From: an uncultured Clostridia bacterium
GTDB taxonomy: Bacteria; Bacillota; Clostridia; Christensenellales; CAG-917
Length of the DNA stretch: 45,256 bases
NCBI GenBank assembly: GCA_944372795.1
Contig: CALWAF010000009.1
Location: 1 to 45,256 of the forward strand
Reading direction: 5' to 3'
Shown here: positions 14,079 through 24,520 of the stretch, piece after piece
Position numbering within the stretch: position 1 is the stretch's first letter
Layout of the letters: every line of letters begins with the position of its first letter
Position numbers and translations under genes: made by a program
Notes under the pieces: model-generated
Seen by the model: only the letters and a program-made list of their open reading frames with translations
The model's database searches: none
What the model was told of the DNA's origin: nothing

Positions 14079-15761
14079 ATGAAAAGAAGTTTGAAGCTCG
14101 AAGATTTTTCCCTGCGCATCACCTATATGCTGAACGGCACCGAGACGGTCGTCGGCGACGGCGACGCCAACGTCGCGGTGGAGAAACTGCTTGATGACGG
14201 CAGACTTGTCGTGAAGATCAACGCGGCGAAGAAAGTGCGCCTCGTCTCCGCGCGTATGGTGCAGTCCCGCACTTTCGAAGAGGGCGAGAGCTTTTTCGGC
14301 GGCGGCTATCAGTCGTGGACGCTGACAAGGGAGTATTCCCCCCGCGACAGACAGGTCGGGCTCAAAAACGTCGCCAATCTCCCCGTGGTGCGCTCCTTCG
14401 CATCGGCAAGCGGCGACTACGATTTCACGCATTACGGCAGAGGTCTTTATCATTCCCACGGCTACACTTACATCCGTCACGACGGCATAACGGAGCTGTT
14501 CGGGTCGCTGGACGAGAGCTTTGCCTACACCGTATTTTACCTTGACGCCAAGGAGAAGATCTTCGCCGTCGTCAAGGACGTCGAGGGCGCAGACGTCGAA
14601 GGGGAGGTGAAACTCTTCGACATCGTGCACTTCGAGGGCGGCTACGACGAGGTGTTCGATCGCTATTTCAAGCTCTATCCGCTGAAAGCGCCGGAGCGCG
14701 GCATAAAGCGTCTTGCAGGCTATACGTCGTGGTATAATTATTATCAGAACGTCACAGAGCAGATCGTGCTGCGCGACCTCGAAGGGCTCGCGAGCGCGGC
14801 GGGTAGCGCCGCCAACATCTTCCAGATCGACGACGGCTATGAGTCCAAGGTGGGCGACTGGCTTTCGGTGGATCCCGTCAAATTCCCGAGCGGCATGAAG
14901 AAGATGGCGGACGCCATACACGAAAAAGGTTATCTTGCGGGCATCTGGGTGGCACCTTTTGCCGCGGAGTTCAAGTCCGCGGTGGTGAAGGAGCATCCCG
15001 AATGGCTGCTGCGCGACGAGAAGGGCAAGCCCGTCCTCGGCGGCTTTGCGTGGAACGGGTTCTACGTCCTCGACCACGAGAAAGAAGAGGTGCGCGCCTA
15101 CATCAAGAAGGTGTTCGACACCGCCATCGACGAGTGGGGCTACGATATGTTCAAGCTGGACTTTTTGTATGCCGCGTGCATAACGCCGCGTGCGGGCAAG
15201 TCCAGAGGCAGGCTCATGTACGAGGCGATGACCTTCCTTCGCGAGTGCGTGCGCGATAAACTCCTGCTCGGCTGCGGAGTGCCCATGACGGCGTCCATCG
15301 GCTTTGTGGACGCGTGCAGGACGGGCTGCGATGCGGAGCTTTCTTTTGCGGACAAGTTCTATGTCAGCTGCACCAACAGCGAGATAATATCCACCAAAAA
15401 TTCCATCACCGACACCGTTTTCCGCCGTCACCTCAACAGGGTGTTCCTCGCCGATCCCGACGTGTTCTTCCTGCGCGAAGGCGGCATGAAGAAGGTGGAT
15501 TACACCACTTCGCAGAGGGAGATACTCCGCCGCGTCAATAAGATGTGCGGCAGGGTACTCTTCGTCTCCGACGACGCGGGCGAGTACGACGCCGAAAAGC
15601 GCCGCGCCCTGCTCGACGCCTACGAGCCCCTCGACGGCAAAGTGACGGATGCGACCATAAAGGGCAAGGTCATAGATATGCGCTTTACGGAAAAGGGAGT
15701 GGAGAAGAGTTTCGTCTTCGACCTCTCCACGGGCGACTATACCGTCAGGGCGATGAAGTGA
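14079..15761 (+). CDS. Alpha-galactosidase, glycoside hydrolase family 36
   Basis: 560 residues, no signal peptide, so cytoplasmic. A beta-rich N-terminal domain leads into a TIM barrel with family landmarks GYTSWYNYYQNVTE near 214, FQIDDGYES near 248, GIWVAPFAAE near 288, the nucleophile Asp in FKLDFLYAA (about 361) and a distal SIGFVDACRTGCDAE segment that should hold the acid/base residue. It would hydrolyse alpha-galactosides such as melibiose or raffinose-type sugars taken up by a transporter not seen here. ATG 14079 has AAAGGA nine bases upstream; the in-frame ATG at 14070 directly abuts that site and is less likely. The stop overlaps the next start (TGATG). Confidence 0.88.
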   Translation: MKRSLKLEDFSLRITYMLNGTETVVGDGDANVAVEKLLDDGRLVVKINAAKKVRLVSARMVQSRTFEEGESFFGGGYQSWTLTREYSPRDRQVGLKNVANLPVVRSFASASGDYDFTHYGRGLYHSHGYTYIRHDGITELFGSLDESFAYTVFYLDAKEKIFAVVKDVEGADVEGEVKLFDIVHFEGGYDEVFDRYFKLYPLKAPERGIKRLAGYTSWYNYYQNVTEQIVLRDLEGLASAAGSAANIFQIDDGYESKVGDWLSVDPVKFPSGMKKMADAIHEKGYLAGIWVAPFAAEFKSAVVKEHPEWLLRDEKGKPVLGGFAWNGFYVLDHEKEEVRAYIKKVFDTAIDEWGYDMFKLDFLYAACITPRAGKSRGRLMYEAMTFLRECVRDKLLLGCGVPMTASIGFVDACRTGCDAELSFADKFYVSCTNSEIISTKNSITDTVFRRHLNRVFLADPDVFFLREGGMKKVDYTTSQREILRRVNKMCGRVLFVSDDAGEYDAEKRRALLDAYEPLDGKVTDATIKGKVIDMRFTEKGVEKSFVFDLSTGDYTVRAMK

Positions 15762-16453
15762 TGGTCTACACCGAACATATCGAGGAAGTAAGACGCGCGG
15801 TGGCTGCGTGCGGCAGGCACGTGGACATAGTCGCCGCGGTCAAGATGCAGACGAAAGAGACGGTGGACGAGCTCATGCGCGTCGCCCCCGACTTCATCCT
15901 CGGCGAGAACCGCGTGCAGGAACTCACCGCGAAGTACGATCCCTCCTACCGCTGGCACTTCATAGGGCAGCTGCAGACCAACAAGGTCAAGTACATCATC
16001 GACAAGGTGGAGCTCATCCATTCGCTGGACAGGACGGAGCTCGCGCGCGAGATAGAAAAACAGGCGGCAAAGCACGGCAAAGTGCAGGACTGCCTCGTCG
16101 AGGTCAATATGGGCAGCGAGATATCCAAAGGCGGCGTTGCACCCGAGGATGCCGAGGGGTTCATCCGCGAGCTTGCGGACTATCCCCACATCCGCGTGCG
16201 CGGGCTGATGAGCGTGCTGCCCAACCTCGGAGATACCCCCGAGCTTCGCGCCCTCTATGCGCGGCTGAAGGATCTCTTCGACGGGACGAAGAAGCTCTCT
16301 TGCGCGAACTATTCCGCCGACATCCTCTCTGCGGGAATGTCGGGGGACTACAAGATAGCCCTCGAATACGGCTCCGATATGATCCGTCTCGGGCGCACCT
16401 TGTTCGGAGAAAGAATATATCCCGCTTCCGCCGTCACGGACGGAGCGCAGTGA
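15761..16453 (+). CDS. PLP homeostasis protein (YggS/YlmE family)
   Basis: 230 residues, the usual length. The family core is present: VDIVAAVKMQTKETVDELM with the PLP-binding Lys, GENRVQELTAKY, WHFIGQLQTNKVKYI, VEVNMGSEISKGG, RGLMSVLP, and SAGMSGDYKIALEYGSDMIRLGRTLFG at the phosphate-binding end. Members bind pyridoxal phosphate and keep its pools in balance. In Bacillota the gene (ylmE) precedes sepF, as here. Its ATG overlaps the alpha-galactosidase stop by one base, so the division genes are tied to a sugar hydrolase transcript. Confidence 0.95.
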   Translation: MVYTEHIEEVRRAVAACGRHVDIVAAVKMQTKETVDELMRVAPDFILGENRVQELTAKYDPSYRWHFIGQLQTNKVKYIIDKVELIHSLDRTELAREIEKQAAKHGKVQDCLVEVNMGSEISKGGVAPEDAEGFIRELADYPHIRVRGLMSVLPNLGDTPELRALYARLKDLFDGTKKLSCANYSADILSAGMSGDYKIALEYGSDMIRLGRTLFGERIYPASAVTDGAQ

Positions 16454-16460
16454 GGTAGTT

Positions 16461-16853
16461 ATGAACGAACGCGAATATTACGGCTCCGACATCCGCCGCG
16501 CCGACAGGGATTACGGCGACGGGAGATATGAGCAGGGGAGAAGCAGGTTCTCCCGCATCTTCGGCGGTGAAGGGCGTGCGCCGCAGTCTTCCGAAAGAAG
16601 CGGCGGCACCGTCATCTATTCCCCCTCCACTTACGAGGACGTGCAGCTGCTCATCGACCATCTGAAAATGCGCGAGCAGGTCATCGTCGATTTTTCTGAC
16701 ATCAATCAGACGTCGGTGTGCCGCATACTCGACTTCATGAGCGGAGCGATCTATGCGCTCAACGGCTCCATACAGCAGGTCACGAAGAACATTTTCCTCT
16801 TCGCCCCCAGCGGCGTGACCATCACGGTGCCCCCGCACCTCGGAAGAAAATAA
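16461..16853 (+). CDS. sepF: Cell division protein SepF
   Basis: 130 residues. A variable Arg/Tyr/Gly-rich N-terminal part is followed by the SepF core from about residue 50: STYEDVQLLIDHLKMREQVIVDFSDINQTSVCRILDFMSGAIYALNGSIQQVTKNIFLFAPSGVTI. SepF binds the FtsZ C-terminal peptide and tethers the Z-ring to the membrane with an N-terminal amphipathic helix. Here the first residues are rich in charge, and a membrane helix is not obvious. It starts 7 bp after the ylmE-type gene with GAGGTAG upstream, and its stop overlaps lspA (TAATG). Confidence 0.95.
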   Translation: MNEREYYGSDIRRADRDYGDGRYEQGRSRFSRIFGGEGRAPQSSERSGGTVIYSPSTYEDVQLLIDHLKMREQVIVDFSDINQTSVCRILDFMSGAIYALNGSIQQVTKNIFLFAPSGVTITVPPHLGRK

Positions 16854-17692
16854 TGCAGGAATCGGAAAAAAAGAAGATCACCTTCAAGGATATAAAGGAG
16901 CGCTTTCTTGCGGGATGGCGCTCTTTCGTGCACTTCTTCAAGGAATTCAAGTGGGACAAAGCCCACGTCTCGGTGCTGGTCAAGTACACCGTGGAGATAC
17001 TCCTTTTCGCCTTCATCATCACATTCGACTTGTGCATGAAGGATTATCTTTATCGGTTCGTGGAAGTCGAGCACGGCGGCAATTTCACCGTGATAGACGG
17101 CTTTTTGGACCTCACTTACTCCGAGAACACCGGCATGGGCTTCGGGCTCGGACAGGACAGCACCCTCGGCATCACGGTGATGACCGCCATCCTCATCGTC
17201 GCCATACTCGGCTATCTCATCTTCTTCAAGAAGGAGAAGGCTTACATCCGCATCCCCCTCATCATGGTGGCGGCGGGAGGGATAGGCAACCTCGTGGACA
17301 GGACACAGCTGGGTTACGTGCGTGACTTTTTCGAGTTCACGTTCATGGACTTTGCCATCTTCAACATCGCGGACACCTTCGTGACCGTGGGCGCCATAGT
17401 GCTCATCGTGGGGCTCATCGTCACCCTCATTTTCCCCTCCAAAGATAAACGCATCCCGCAGGATGACGACAAGGACGGAGAAGAGGGCGTTGCAGAAGGC
17501 GGCGCCGAAGGGAGCGGCAAGGACGGCGGAGTCGCCTTCACCGTGGAGGCGGCAGACTCGGGTGAGACGGACGCGGGCGCCGAAGCTCCCGCAGAAGAGC
17601 ACGCAGAGGCGGACGGGAGCGTCGGCAATGGCGCGGCATTCACTGTAACCGAGGTCGGAGAAGACGAAAAAGATGAAAGTGCGGGTGAGTGA
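16853..17692 (+). CDS. lspA: Lipoprotein signal peptidase LspA with acidic C-terminal tail
   Basis: 279 residues, against about 150-165 for typical LspA. The core (about 40-205) has four membrane segments, ENTGMGFG in place of the common NTGAAF, and the two catalytic Asp motifs GGIGNLVDR (Asp149) and FNIADTFV (Asp174). LspA cleaves the signal peptide of prolipoproteins. Both ends are extended: about 35 basic/aromatic residues at the N terminus and about 75 Glu/Asp/Gly/Ala-rich, probably disordered, residues at the C terminus. It overlaps sepF by one base and rluD by 20. Confidence 0.93.
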   Translation: MQESEKKKITFKDIKERFLAGWRSFVHFFKEFKWDKAHVSVLVKYTVEILLFAFIITFDLCMKDYLYRFVEVEHGGNFTVIDGFLDLTYSENTGMGFGLGQDSTLGITVMTAILIVAILGYLIFFKKEKAYIRIPLIMVAAGGIGNLVDRTQLGYVRDFFEFTFMDFAIFNIADTFVTVGAIVLIVGLIVTLIFPSKDKRIPQDDDKDGEEGVAEGGAEGSGKDGGVAFTVEAADSGETDAGAEAPAEEHAEADGSVGNGAAFTVTEVGEDEKDESAGE

Positions 17693-18584
17693 GTGCGACG
17701 ACGGCGTGAGACTTGACGTCTTTCTCGCAAGAGAGAGCGGGCTCACGCGTTCCGCCGTCAAGACCGCACTGGAAAAGACGGGCGCGAGCGTGAACGGTGT
17801 CATGCGCTTCAAGAGCGGCGCCGAGCTCAAGGCGGGGGACGAGGTGGAATTTGTCCCGCCCGAGCCCGAACCCCTCAAAGCGGAGGCGAACGACATCCCC
17901 CTCGACATCGTGTACGAAGACGAAAATTACGCCGTGGTCAACAAGCCTCGCGGCATGGTGGTGCATCAGGCGGCGAGTTACCGCGCAAGCGATACGCTGG
18001 TCAACGCACTGCTTTTCCGCCTCAAGGACTTGAGCTCGATAAACGGCGTCATACGCCCGGGCATCGTGCACAGGCTGGACAAGGACACCACGGGATTGCT
18101 GGTGGTGGCAAAGAATGACGACGCGCACCGCGCCTTGCAGGAGCAGATCGCGAAAAAGACTGCGCGCCGCATATACATCGCCCTCACGGACGGCAACTTC
18201 AAGGAGGACGAGGGCGTGGTGGACGAGCCGCTGGGCAGGAGCCGCCGCGACCGCAAGAAGATGGCTGTCGTGGAAGGGGGCAGACGCGCCGTCACGCACT
18301 ACAAGGTGGAGGAACGCTTCGGTGCATACACGCTGGTGCGCTTCGAGCTCGAGACGGGCAGGACGCACCAGATCAGAGTGCACGCGGCTTTTCTGCATCA
18401 TCCCGTGACGGGAGATGCGCTCTACGGCGGGTCCACGGCGCTCTTCAAGGGCGGACAGCTGCTGCACGCGGCGCGGCTGGAGCTGGACGATCCCGCGACG
18501 GGAGAGAGAAAAGTGTTCGAGTGTCCGCTGCCCGACGACTTTGCCGCCGTGCTGGAAAAGCTGCGCAGGGGAGCGCGTCGATGA
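17673..18584 (+). CDS. rluD: 23S rRNA pseudouridine synthase, RluD type
   Basis: 303 residues. An N-terminal S4 domain (about 12-60) is followed by the RluA-family catalytic domain: VVNKPRGMVVHQ near 88-99, the catalytic Asp136 in GIVHRLDKDTTGLLVVAK, GRRAVTHYKV and LETGRTHQIRVHAAFLHHPVTGDALYG. This is the RluD/YlyB type that modifies the helix 69 region of 23S rRNA. It begins inside lspA, the same lspA-rluD neighbourhood as in Bacillus. Confidence 0.94.
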   Translation: MKVRVSECDDGVRLDVFLARESGLTRSAVKTALEKTGASVNGVMRFKSGAELKAGDEVEFVPPEPEPLKAEANDIPLDIVYEDENYAVVNKPRGMVVHQAASYRASDTLVNALLFRLKDLSSINGVIRPGIVHRLDKDTTGLLVVAKNDDAHRALQEQIAKKTARRIYIALTDGNFKEDEGVVDEPLGRSRRDRKKMAVVEGGRRAVTHYKVEERFGAYTLVRFELETGRTHQIRVHAAFLHHPVTGDALYGGSTALFKGGQLLHAARLELDDPATGERKVFECPLPDDFAAVLEKLRRGARR

Positions 18585-18621
18585 CCGAACAATTCTAAAA
18601 AACGAATGAATTTATAATACT

Positions 18622-18652
18622 ATGCCGACCTCTTTCGGGGTCGGCATCGTTT
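18622..18652. terminator. Hairpin between rluD and rqcH
   Basis: ATGCCGACC (18622-18630) pairs with GGTCGGCAT (18639-18647), followed by CGTTTT. It is a moderate terminator for rluD and may also help the convergent rqcH. Confidence 0.65.
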
Positions 18653-18748
18653 TGGGTCCGGGGTCTGCGGGAAGTGCGAAGAGGCTCGGTTTGACAGGCG
18701 TGCGCCGGGAGCGTTGCTCCCGCTTCACGCCGAGCGCGGTTCGCGAGG

Positions 18749-20446
18749 TCACTTTTTCAGCAGCTCTGGATGGTGGTCGGGGCGGGCGAGCACCGTCTTG
18801 AAATCGGTGTAGATCACCTGTCCCGGGTGCCCGCCGGGGCGGCGTTTGACAAAACGGCGCAGGGTGTAGTCCACCTCCGACGTCGCTCCCGCCGATGCCG
18901 CCGCGATCTCCGCCGCACGCGCGATCACGTCCTCGGGCACGGGTTTTCCCTCCGCCAGCACCACCACGTGCGCGCCGTGACTGTTTTTCAGGTGCAGCCA
19001 CACGTCCGAGGATGAGGCGATGCGGAAGGTGAGCTCCTCGTTTTGCAGATTGTTCTTGCCTTTCAGCACCGTGAATCCGTTCACGTCGTATTCGTACGGG
19101 GGTTCCGCCTTTTCGCGGCGCACCTTTCCTCCCTGTTTTTTGCGCTTATACGCGCCCAGCTTTTCAAGCTCCTCTTCTATCGCCGCCGTAGGCGCGTCGT
19201 AAGGGAGGGATGCGAGTTCTGCTTCCAGCGAACCGACGTATTCCAGCAGAAGAAGATCCGCCGCGAGCTTCTTTTCGGTGAATTCCTTGGTGCGTTTGAG
19301 TTTGTTGTAGCGGTTGTAGTACGCCGCCGAGTTGCCCGACGGAGTCAGCCTCTCGTCGAGGGGTATCTCGCGCTCCTCACCCGTGTAGTAGTCGGTGCAG
19401 TTGAGCACCGTGTCACCCTTTTTTATGCGGTAGATATTGGCGACGACCAGCTCGCCCATGATGCGGTATCTGTCCATGTTTTCGCACTCGGCGAGCCTTT
19501 CGCGGTCGATGGCGATGTTCTTTTCCGTGCGGGAGCGCAGGTGTTTCACCGCAGTGGTCAAGGTTTTCAGCCTTGCCTTGTTGCGCAGCTCCCTGTCCGC
19601 AGCCGTGTACAACGCGTCGTAGGCGGAAACTATGTCGTCAAGATCCTTTCTTTCCCCCTTCGCCGCGGCGTAAGGGAAAGGGTAGACTTCGCGTCCTATG
19701 ATACAGGGGGAGTAGAACGGCGCGTGCGTCACGTCGGCGAGCGCGTCGAAAAGGGTGTGAAGGCGTTCCTTTTCTTCCTCGTTCAACGGGCGGGGAAGAT
19801 CGGCGTCTATGCCAGCGCGAAGAAGCAGTTCCGAGACCGTGGCTCCCGAAAGTCCCGAAACGGAGTTGAGAATATGGCGGTGCAGATCTCCCCCCTGAAA
19901 AGCGTCCGTCCTCTCCCTAGCCTCCGCAGTGAGGAAGTTTGGTTTGGGCTGTTCCGGGGGAGCGTATTTCACGCCGCGCAGCACGACATGCCCGCCTCCG
20001 TCATCGAAGCCTAGGTGTTTCACGGCGTCCAGAATGACGAGGTCGGCGTCGGTGAAAACGATGTTGGAGTAGCGGTTCATTATCTCTATGAAGAGATAAA
20101 ACGTCGCGTGATCGCGCATTTCGGTGCGCGCGTCGAAGCGCAGGAACACTATCCTGTCACCACGCCACATCCCGATCTCTTCCAGCACGCTCACCGAAAG
20201 ATATTTGCGCAGCAACATGCAAAATCCCGGGGCGGTGACGGGGTTGGTTTTGCGCTCCGATGTGAGATGCAGACGGGGAGCGCCCGCGTTGCAGGAGGCG
20301 ACGAGGCATTCGTTTCTGCCGCCCGCACGCAAAAAGAGGCGGATCTCGTCCGCTTCGGGTTGCACGATCTTGTCGATGCGCGCGCCGGAGAGCGCGGAGT
20401 TCAGTTCGTCCGCGAGCGCGCTCAATGCGAGGAAGTCACTGCCCAT
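18749..20446 (-). CDS. rqcH: RqcH, ribosome quality-control NFACT protein
   Basis: 565 residues. The NFACT-N domain carries the Asp-Arg pair needed for alanine tailing at residues 97-98 (GMWRGDRIVF), the same numbers as in Bacillus subtilis RqcH when ATG 20446 is used. HhH and coiled-coil regions follow (about 170-420), then NFACT-R near 450-550 (VLKGKNNLQNEELTFRIASSSDVWLHLKNSHGAHVVV). RqcH binds obstructed 50S subunits and adds C-terminal Ala tails that mark nascent chains for ClpXP; tig, clpP and clpX lie right beside it in divergent orientation. An upstream GTG at 20461 overlaps the promoter, and no Shine-Dalgarno sequence precedes the ATG; TATAAT lies six bases upstream of it. Confidence 0.95.
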   Translation of the reverse strand: MGSDFLALSALADELNSALSGARIDKIVQPEADEIRLFLRAGGRNECLVASCNAGAPRLHLTSERKTNPVTAPGFCMLLRKYLSVSVLEEIGMWRGDRIVFLRFDARTEMRDHATFYLFIEIMNRYSNIVFTDADLVILDAVKHLGFDDGGGHVVLRGVKYAPPEQPKPNFLTAEARERTDAFQGGDLHRHILNSVSGLSGATVSELLLRAGIDADLPRPLNEEEKERLHTLFDALADVTHAPFYSPCIIGREVYPFPYAAAKGERKDLDDIVSAYDALYTAADRELRNKARLKTLTTAVKHLRSRTEKNIAIDRERLAECENMDRYRIMGELVVANIYRIKKGDTVLNCTDYYTGEEREIPLDERLTPSGNSAAYYNRYNKLKRTKEFTEKKLAADLLLLEYVGSLEAELASLPYDAPTAAIEEELEKLGAYKRKKQGGKVRREKAEPPYEYDVNGFTVLKGKNNLQNEELTFRIASSSDVWLHLKNSHGAHVVVLAEGKPVPEDVIARAAEIAAASAGATSEVDYTLRRFVKRRPGGHPGQVIYTDFKTVLARPDHHPELLKK

Positions 20447-20452
20447 GCCTAT

Positions 20453-20480
20453 ATTATACACCGCTAGGCGTCATAAGCAA
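20453..20480 (-). promoter_or_regulatory. Promoter of rqcH, leaderless geometry
   Basis: On the minus strand TTGCTT (20480-20475), a 16-bp spacer, TATAAT (20458-20453), six bases, then ATG at 20446. This is the same geometry as nadD-yqeK and the metallophosphoesterase gene. Confidence 0.8.
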
Positions 20481-20534
20481 GGATTTGAGAAAAAGCGCGG
20501 CGGACACATCTGTCCGCAAGGCATCAAAAATCTA

Positions 20535-20563
20535 TTGCTTTCCGCGCATACTTATGTTATAAT
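20535..20563 (+). promoter_or_regulatory. Promoter of tig-clpP-clpX
   Basis: TTGCTT (20535-20540), 17-bp spacer, TATAAT (20558-20563). It gives a leader of about 57 bases with GGAGGA before the tig ATG. Confidence 0.8.
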
Positions 20564-20626
20564 CCCTTTTACTTACGATAAATTCGGTCATTTATTGCGG
20601 CGTAAAGCGGCATAAACGGAGGACAA

Positions 20627-22051
20627 ATGAGTTACACAGTTGAAAAGTTGGAAAAGAGCGAAGTCAGATTTTCTTTCGACGTCGACGCGGAAACGTTTGA
20701 GAAAGCGGTGGCAGCCGCCTACAACAAGACGAAACACAAGTATGCCGTCCCCGGCTTCCGCAAGGGTCACGTCCCGAGAAAGGTCATAGAGGGAATGTAC
20801 GGCAAGGAGGTATTTTTCGAGGACGCGATGGACATCGTTATCCCCGAGGAGTATTCCGCCGCTCTCGACAAGGAGCACGACATCGAGCCCGTCGCCCAGC
20901 CCGAGCTGGAGTCTTTCGATTTCAAGGAAGACGGCGGCGTGACCTTCGTGCTCAAAGCGGCGGTCCGTCCCGACGTCAAGCTGGGCAAATACAAGGGGCT
21001 TGCCCTCGAGAGAAAGGTGGACAAAGTCACCGCGAAGCAGGTGGACGAGGAAGTGGAGAACGCCCGTGAGAAACAGGCGCGTCTCATCGACGTCGACACC
21101 GCGGCGAAGAAGGGCGACATAGTCAACATCGACTTTGTGGGCTCCGTGGACGGCGTCAAGTTCGACGGCGGCAGCGCAGAGGGCTACGACCTCACTCTGG
21201 GCAGCGGCAGCTTCATCCCCGGCTTCGAGGATCAGCTCATCGGCACCAAGAAAGGGGAGAAGAAGGACGTCAAGGTCACCTTCCCCGAGGACTATCACGC
21301 CGAAGAGCTCAAGGGCAAGGAAGCGGTGTTCGAGTGCACCGTCAACGCCGTCAAGAAGAAGGAGCTCCCCGCCCTCGACGACGATTTCGCAAAGGAGATC
21401 TCGGAGTTCGACACCCTCGCAGAATATAAGGCGGACGTCAAAAATAAACTTATGAAGGACGCCGAGATGCGCGCCGACAGAGAGTATGAGGACGCCATCG
21501 TTCAGGCTGTCGTCGACGGCGCAGAGGTCGAGATCCCGCAGGCGATGATCGATCAGGAAGCGGAGGATATGGCGAAGGAATTCGAATATCGCCTTTCCTA
21601 TCAGGGCATCAAACTCGCCGATTATCTCGGCTATGTCGGTCTCACCCGCGAGCAGCTTCTCGACGAGTATAAGGAGCAGGCGGCGAAGTCCGTCAAGACC
21701 CGCCTCGTCATGGAGGAGATCGTCAAGAAAGAAGAGATGAAGTTCGAGCAGGAAGAGCTCGACGCCAAGCTCGCCGAGATGGCGGAAAGGTCCGGTCAGG
21801 ATGTCGACACCTTCAAGAAAGGGCTCGGGAGAGAGCATTATGATTATCTCGCGAACCAGATCCTCTCCGAGAAGCTCATGAAGATGCTGGCTGCCGAGAA
21901 CGCTCCCGCGGCAAAGGCGAAGAAGAGCGCCGATGCGGACGCCGAGAAGAAGCCCGCTGCGAAGAAGACGACCAAGAAAGCCGAGTCCGCAGAGGGCGAA
22001 GCGAAGCCCGCCAAGAAGGCGGCAAAGAAGACGGACGCTCCCGCAGAGTGA
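20627..22051 (+). CDS. tig: Trigger factor with Lys/Ala-rich tail
   Basis: 474 residues. The N-terminal ribosome-binding domain has the [13 protein letters not shown] signature near 43-56. The FKBP-type PPIase domain (about 150-240) has [20 protein letters not shown] and [16 protein letters not shown] helical chaperone domain (about 245-425) follows. The last 45 residues are almost only Lys, Ala, Glu and Ser and resemble histone H1-like tails; standard trigger factors end before this. The chaperone acts at the ribosome exit tunnel and is also a peptidyl-prolyl isomerase. GGAGGACAA sets the start; clpP follows after 26 bp. Confidence 0.96.
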   Translation: MSYTVEKLEKSEVRFSFDVDAETFEKAVAAAYNKTKHKYAVPGFRKGHVPRKVIEGMYGKEVFFEDAMDIVIPEEYSAALDKEHDIEPVAQPELESFDFKEDGGVTFVLKAAVRPDVKLGKYKGLALERKVDKVTAKQVDEEVENAREKQARLIDVDTAAKKGDIVNIDFVGSVDGVKFDGGSAEGYDLTLGSGSFIPGFEDQLIGTKKGEKKDVKVTFPEDYHAEELKGKEAVFECTVNAVKKKELPALDDDFAKEISEFDTLAEYKADVKNKLMKDAEMRADREYEDAIVQAVVDGAEVEIPQAMIDQEAEDMAKEFEYRLSYQGIKLADYLGYVGLTREQLLDEYKEQAAKSVKTRLVMEEIVKKEEMKFEQEELDAKLAEMAERSGQDVDTFKKGLGREHYDYLANQILSEKLMKMLAAENAPAAKAKKSADADAEKKPAAKKTTKKAESAEGEAKPAKKAAKKTDAPAE

Positions 22052-22077
22052 CGGAAAGCGGACGCGACAGGAGTTTT

Positions 22078-22674
22078 ATGGACATCAGAAATCAGCTTAT
22101 CCCCATGGTCATCGAACAGACGGGGCGCGGTGAGCGTTCCTACGATATCTATTCCCGTCTGCTCGAGGACAGAGTGGTCTTCCTCACGGGAGAGATCAAC
22201 GATCAGGTGGCGGATCTCATCGTGGCGCAGCTCCTTTTCCTCGAAGGGAAGGACTCTGCCAAAGACATCAGCCTTTACATCAACAGCCCCGGCGGGTCCG
22301 TGTCGGCGGGTTTTGCCATCTACGACACGATGAACTATATCCGCTGCGACGTGTCCACCATTTGCGTGGGTATGGCGGCGAGCATGGGTGCCTTCCTGCT
22401 GTCTTCGGGTGCCAAGGGCAAGAGGTTCGCGCTGCCCAACTCCAAGATCATGATCCACCAGCCCCTCGGCGGCGCGCAGGGTCAGGCGAGTGACATCGCG
22501 ATCCAAGCGGAAGAGATCCTCCGCACCAAGAAGCGCCTCAACGAGATCCTCGCGGCAAACACCGGACAGGATCTTGCCAAGATCGAGTTCGACACCGACC
22601 GCGATTTCTATATGACCGCGGAAGAGGCGGAAAAGTACGGCTTGGTGGACAAGATATTCTATTCCAGAAAGTGA
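22078..22674 (+). CDS. clpP: ATP-dependent Clp protease proteolytic subunit
   Basis: 198 residues. The catalytic triad is in place: Ser102 in GMAASMGAF, His127 in IMIHQP and an Asp in the DTDRD segment near 172. The substrate strand [12 protein letters not shown] is also present. ATG 22078 follows CAGGAG; an in-frame start at 22048 would overlap tig and adds an unconserved ten residues. The product forms the tetradecameric barrel served by ClpX from the next gene. Confidence 0.97.
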   Translation: MDIRNQLIPMVIEQTGRGERSYDIYSRLLEDRVVFLTGEINDQVADLIVAQLLFLEGKDSAKDISLYINSPGGSVSAGFAIYDTMNYIRCDVSTICVGMAASMGAFLLSSGAKGKRFALPNSKIMIHQPLGGAQGQASDIAIQAEEILRTKKRLNEILAANTGQDLAKIEFDTDRDFYMTAEEAEKYGLVDKIFYSRK

Positions 22675-22733
22675 TCGGGCGCATCGCGCTCCACGTTCCG
22701 CAATGCTGCGGGACGAATTGATCGAGAGGTTTT

Positions 22734-23993
<1,260 letters not shown>

Positions 23994-24012
23994 ACAGTAA
24001 CATTTTAACTCT

Positions 24013-24040
24013 AAAAACGCGCGGTCATCCGCGCGTTTTT
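24013..24040 (+). terminator. Intrinsic terminator after clpX
   Basis: AAAAACGCGCGG (24013-24024) pairs with CCGCGCGTTTTT (24029-24040) around TCAT. Confidence 0.93.
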
Positions 24041-24079
24041 CATTGCCCGGAACGGCGCGTGTTTTATGCATGACCGACC

Positions 24080-24150
24080 TTTGAACATTTGGGGACGGGC
24101 TTGTTTTGTTCAATTTCTGAACAAAATAAACACGTCCCCATTTGTTCAAA
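24080..24150. repeat. REP-like long hairpin with GGGGAC/GTCCCC arms
   Basis: TTTGAACA (24080-24087) and GGGGACG (24091-24097) pair with CGTCCCC (24133-24139) and TGTTCAAA (24143-24150). An inner TTTTGTTCA / TGAACAAAA arm closes on ATTTC. GGGGAC...GTCCCC hairpins of this kind are common in Bacillota genomes, often beside REP-associated (IS200-like) transposases, none of which is seen here. Apart from this hairpin and the clpX terminator, I see nothing else recognisable between clpX and engB (23994-24520). Confidence 0.65.
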
Positions 24151-24520
24151 AATGTGAGTTTTCTCAAAATTAGGGTGGTGGGGGTGTTCGGGTGAGGGAT
24201 AAAGAGCCGTAACACGAGGTGAAATGCGGGCGAACAAAGGCGAGAAGTGGGCGGGTGATAGGTAAATTCGAGCTTTGTCATAGAAAATCCGTGAGGTCGG
24301 TTTTATGAAAGGGTGCGGAGCGCTTGCGGAAAGAGGCGGTTTGCGGTTACAATAAAGTGACGACGCAAAGAATGGGCGTTCGGAGCAAGATGCTGCGGAT
24401 GATCGCATTGTTTTGCGTGACACCCAAGCTGCCGCAATGCCAGCAAGGCGTGCGGCGGCGTGCAAGATGCATGACGGAAGCGGTGTTGTCGGTCGCGCGG
24501 AGCAAGGAAAGGAGGACGGT

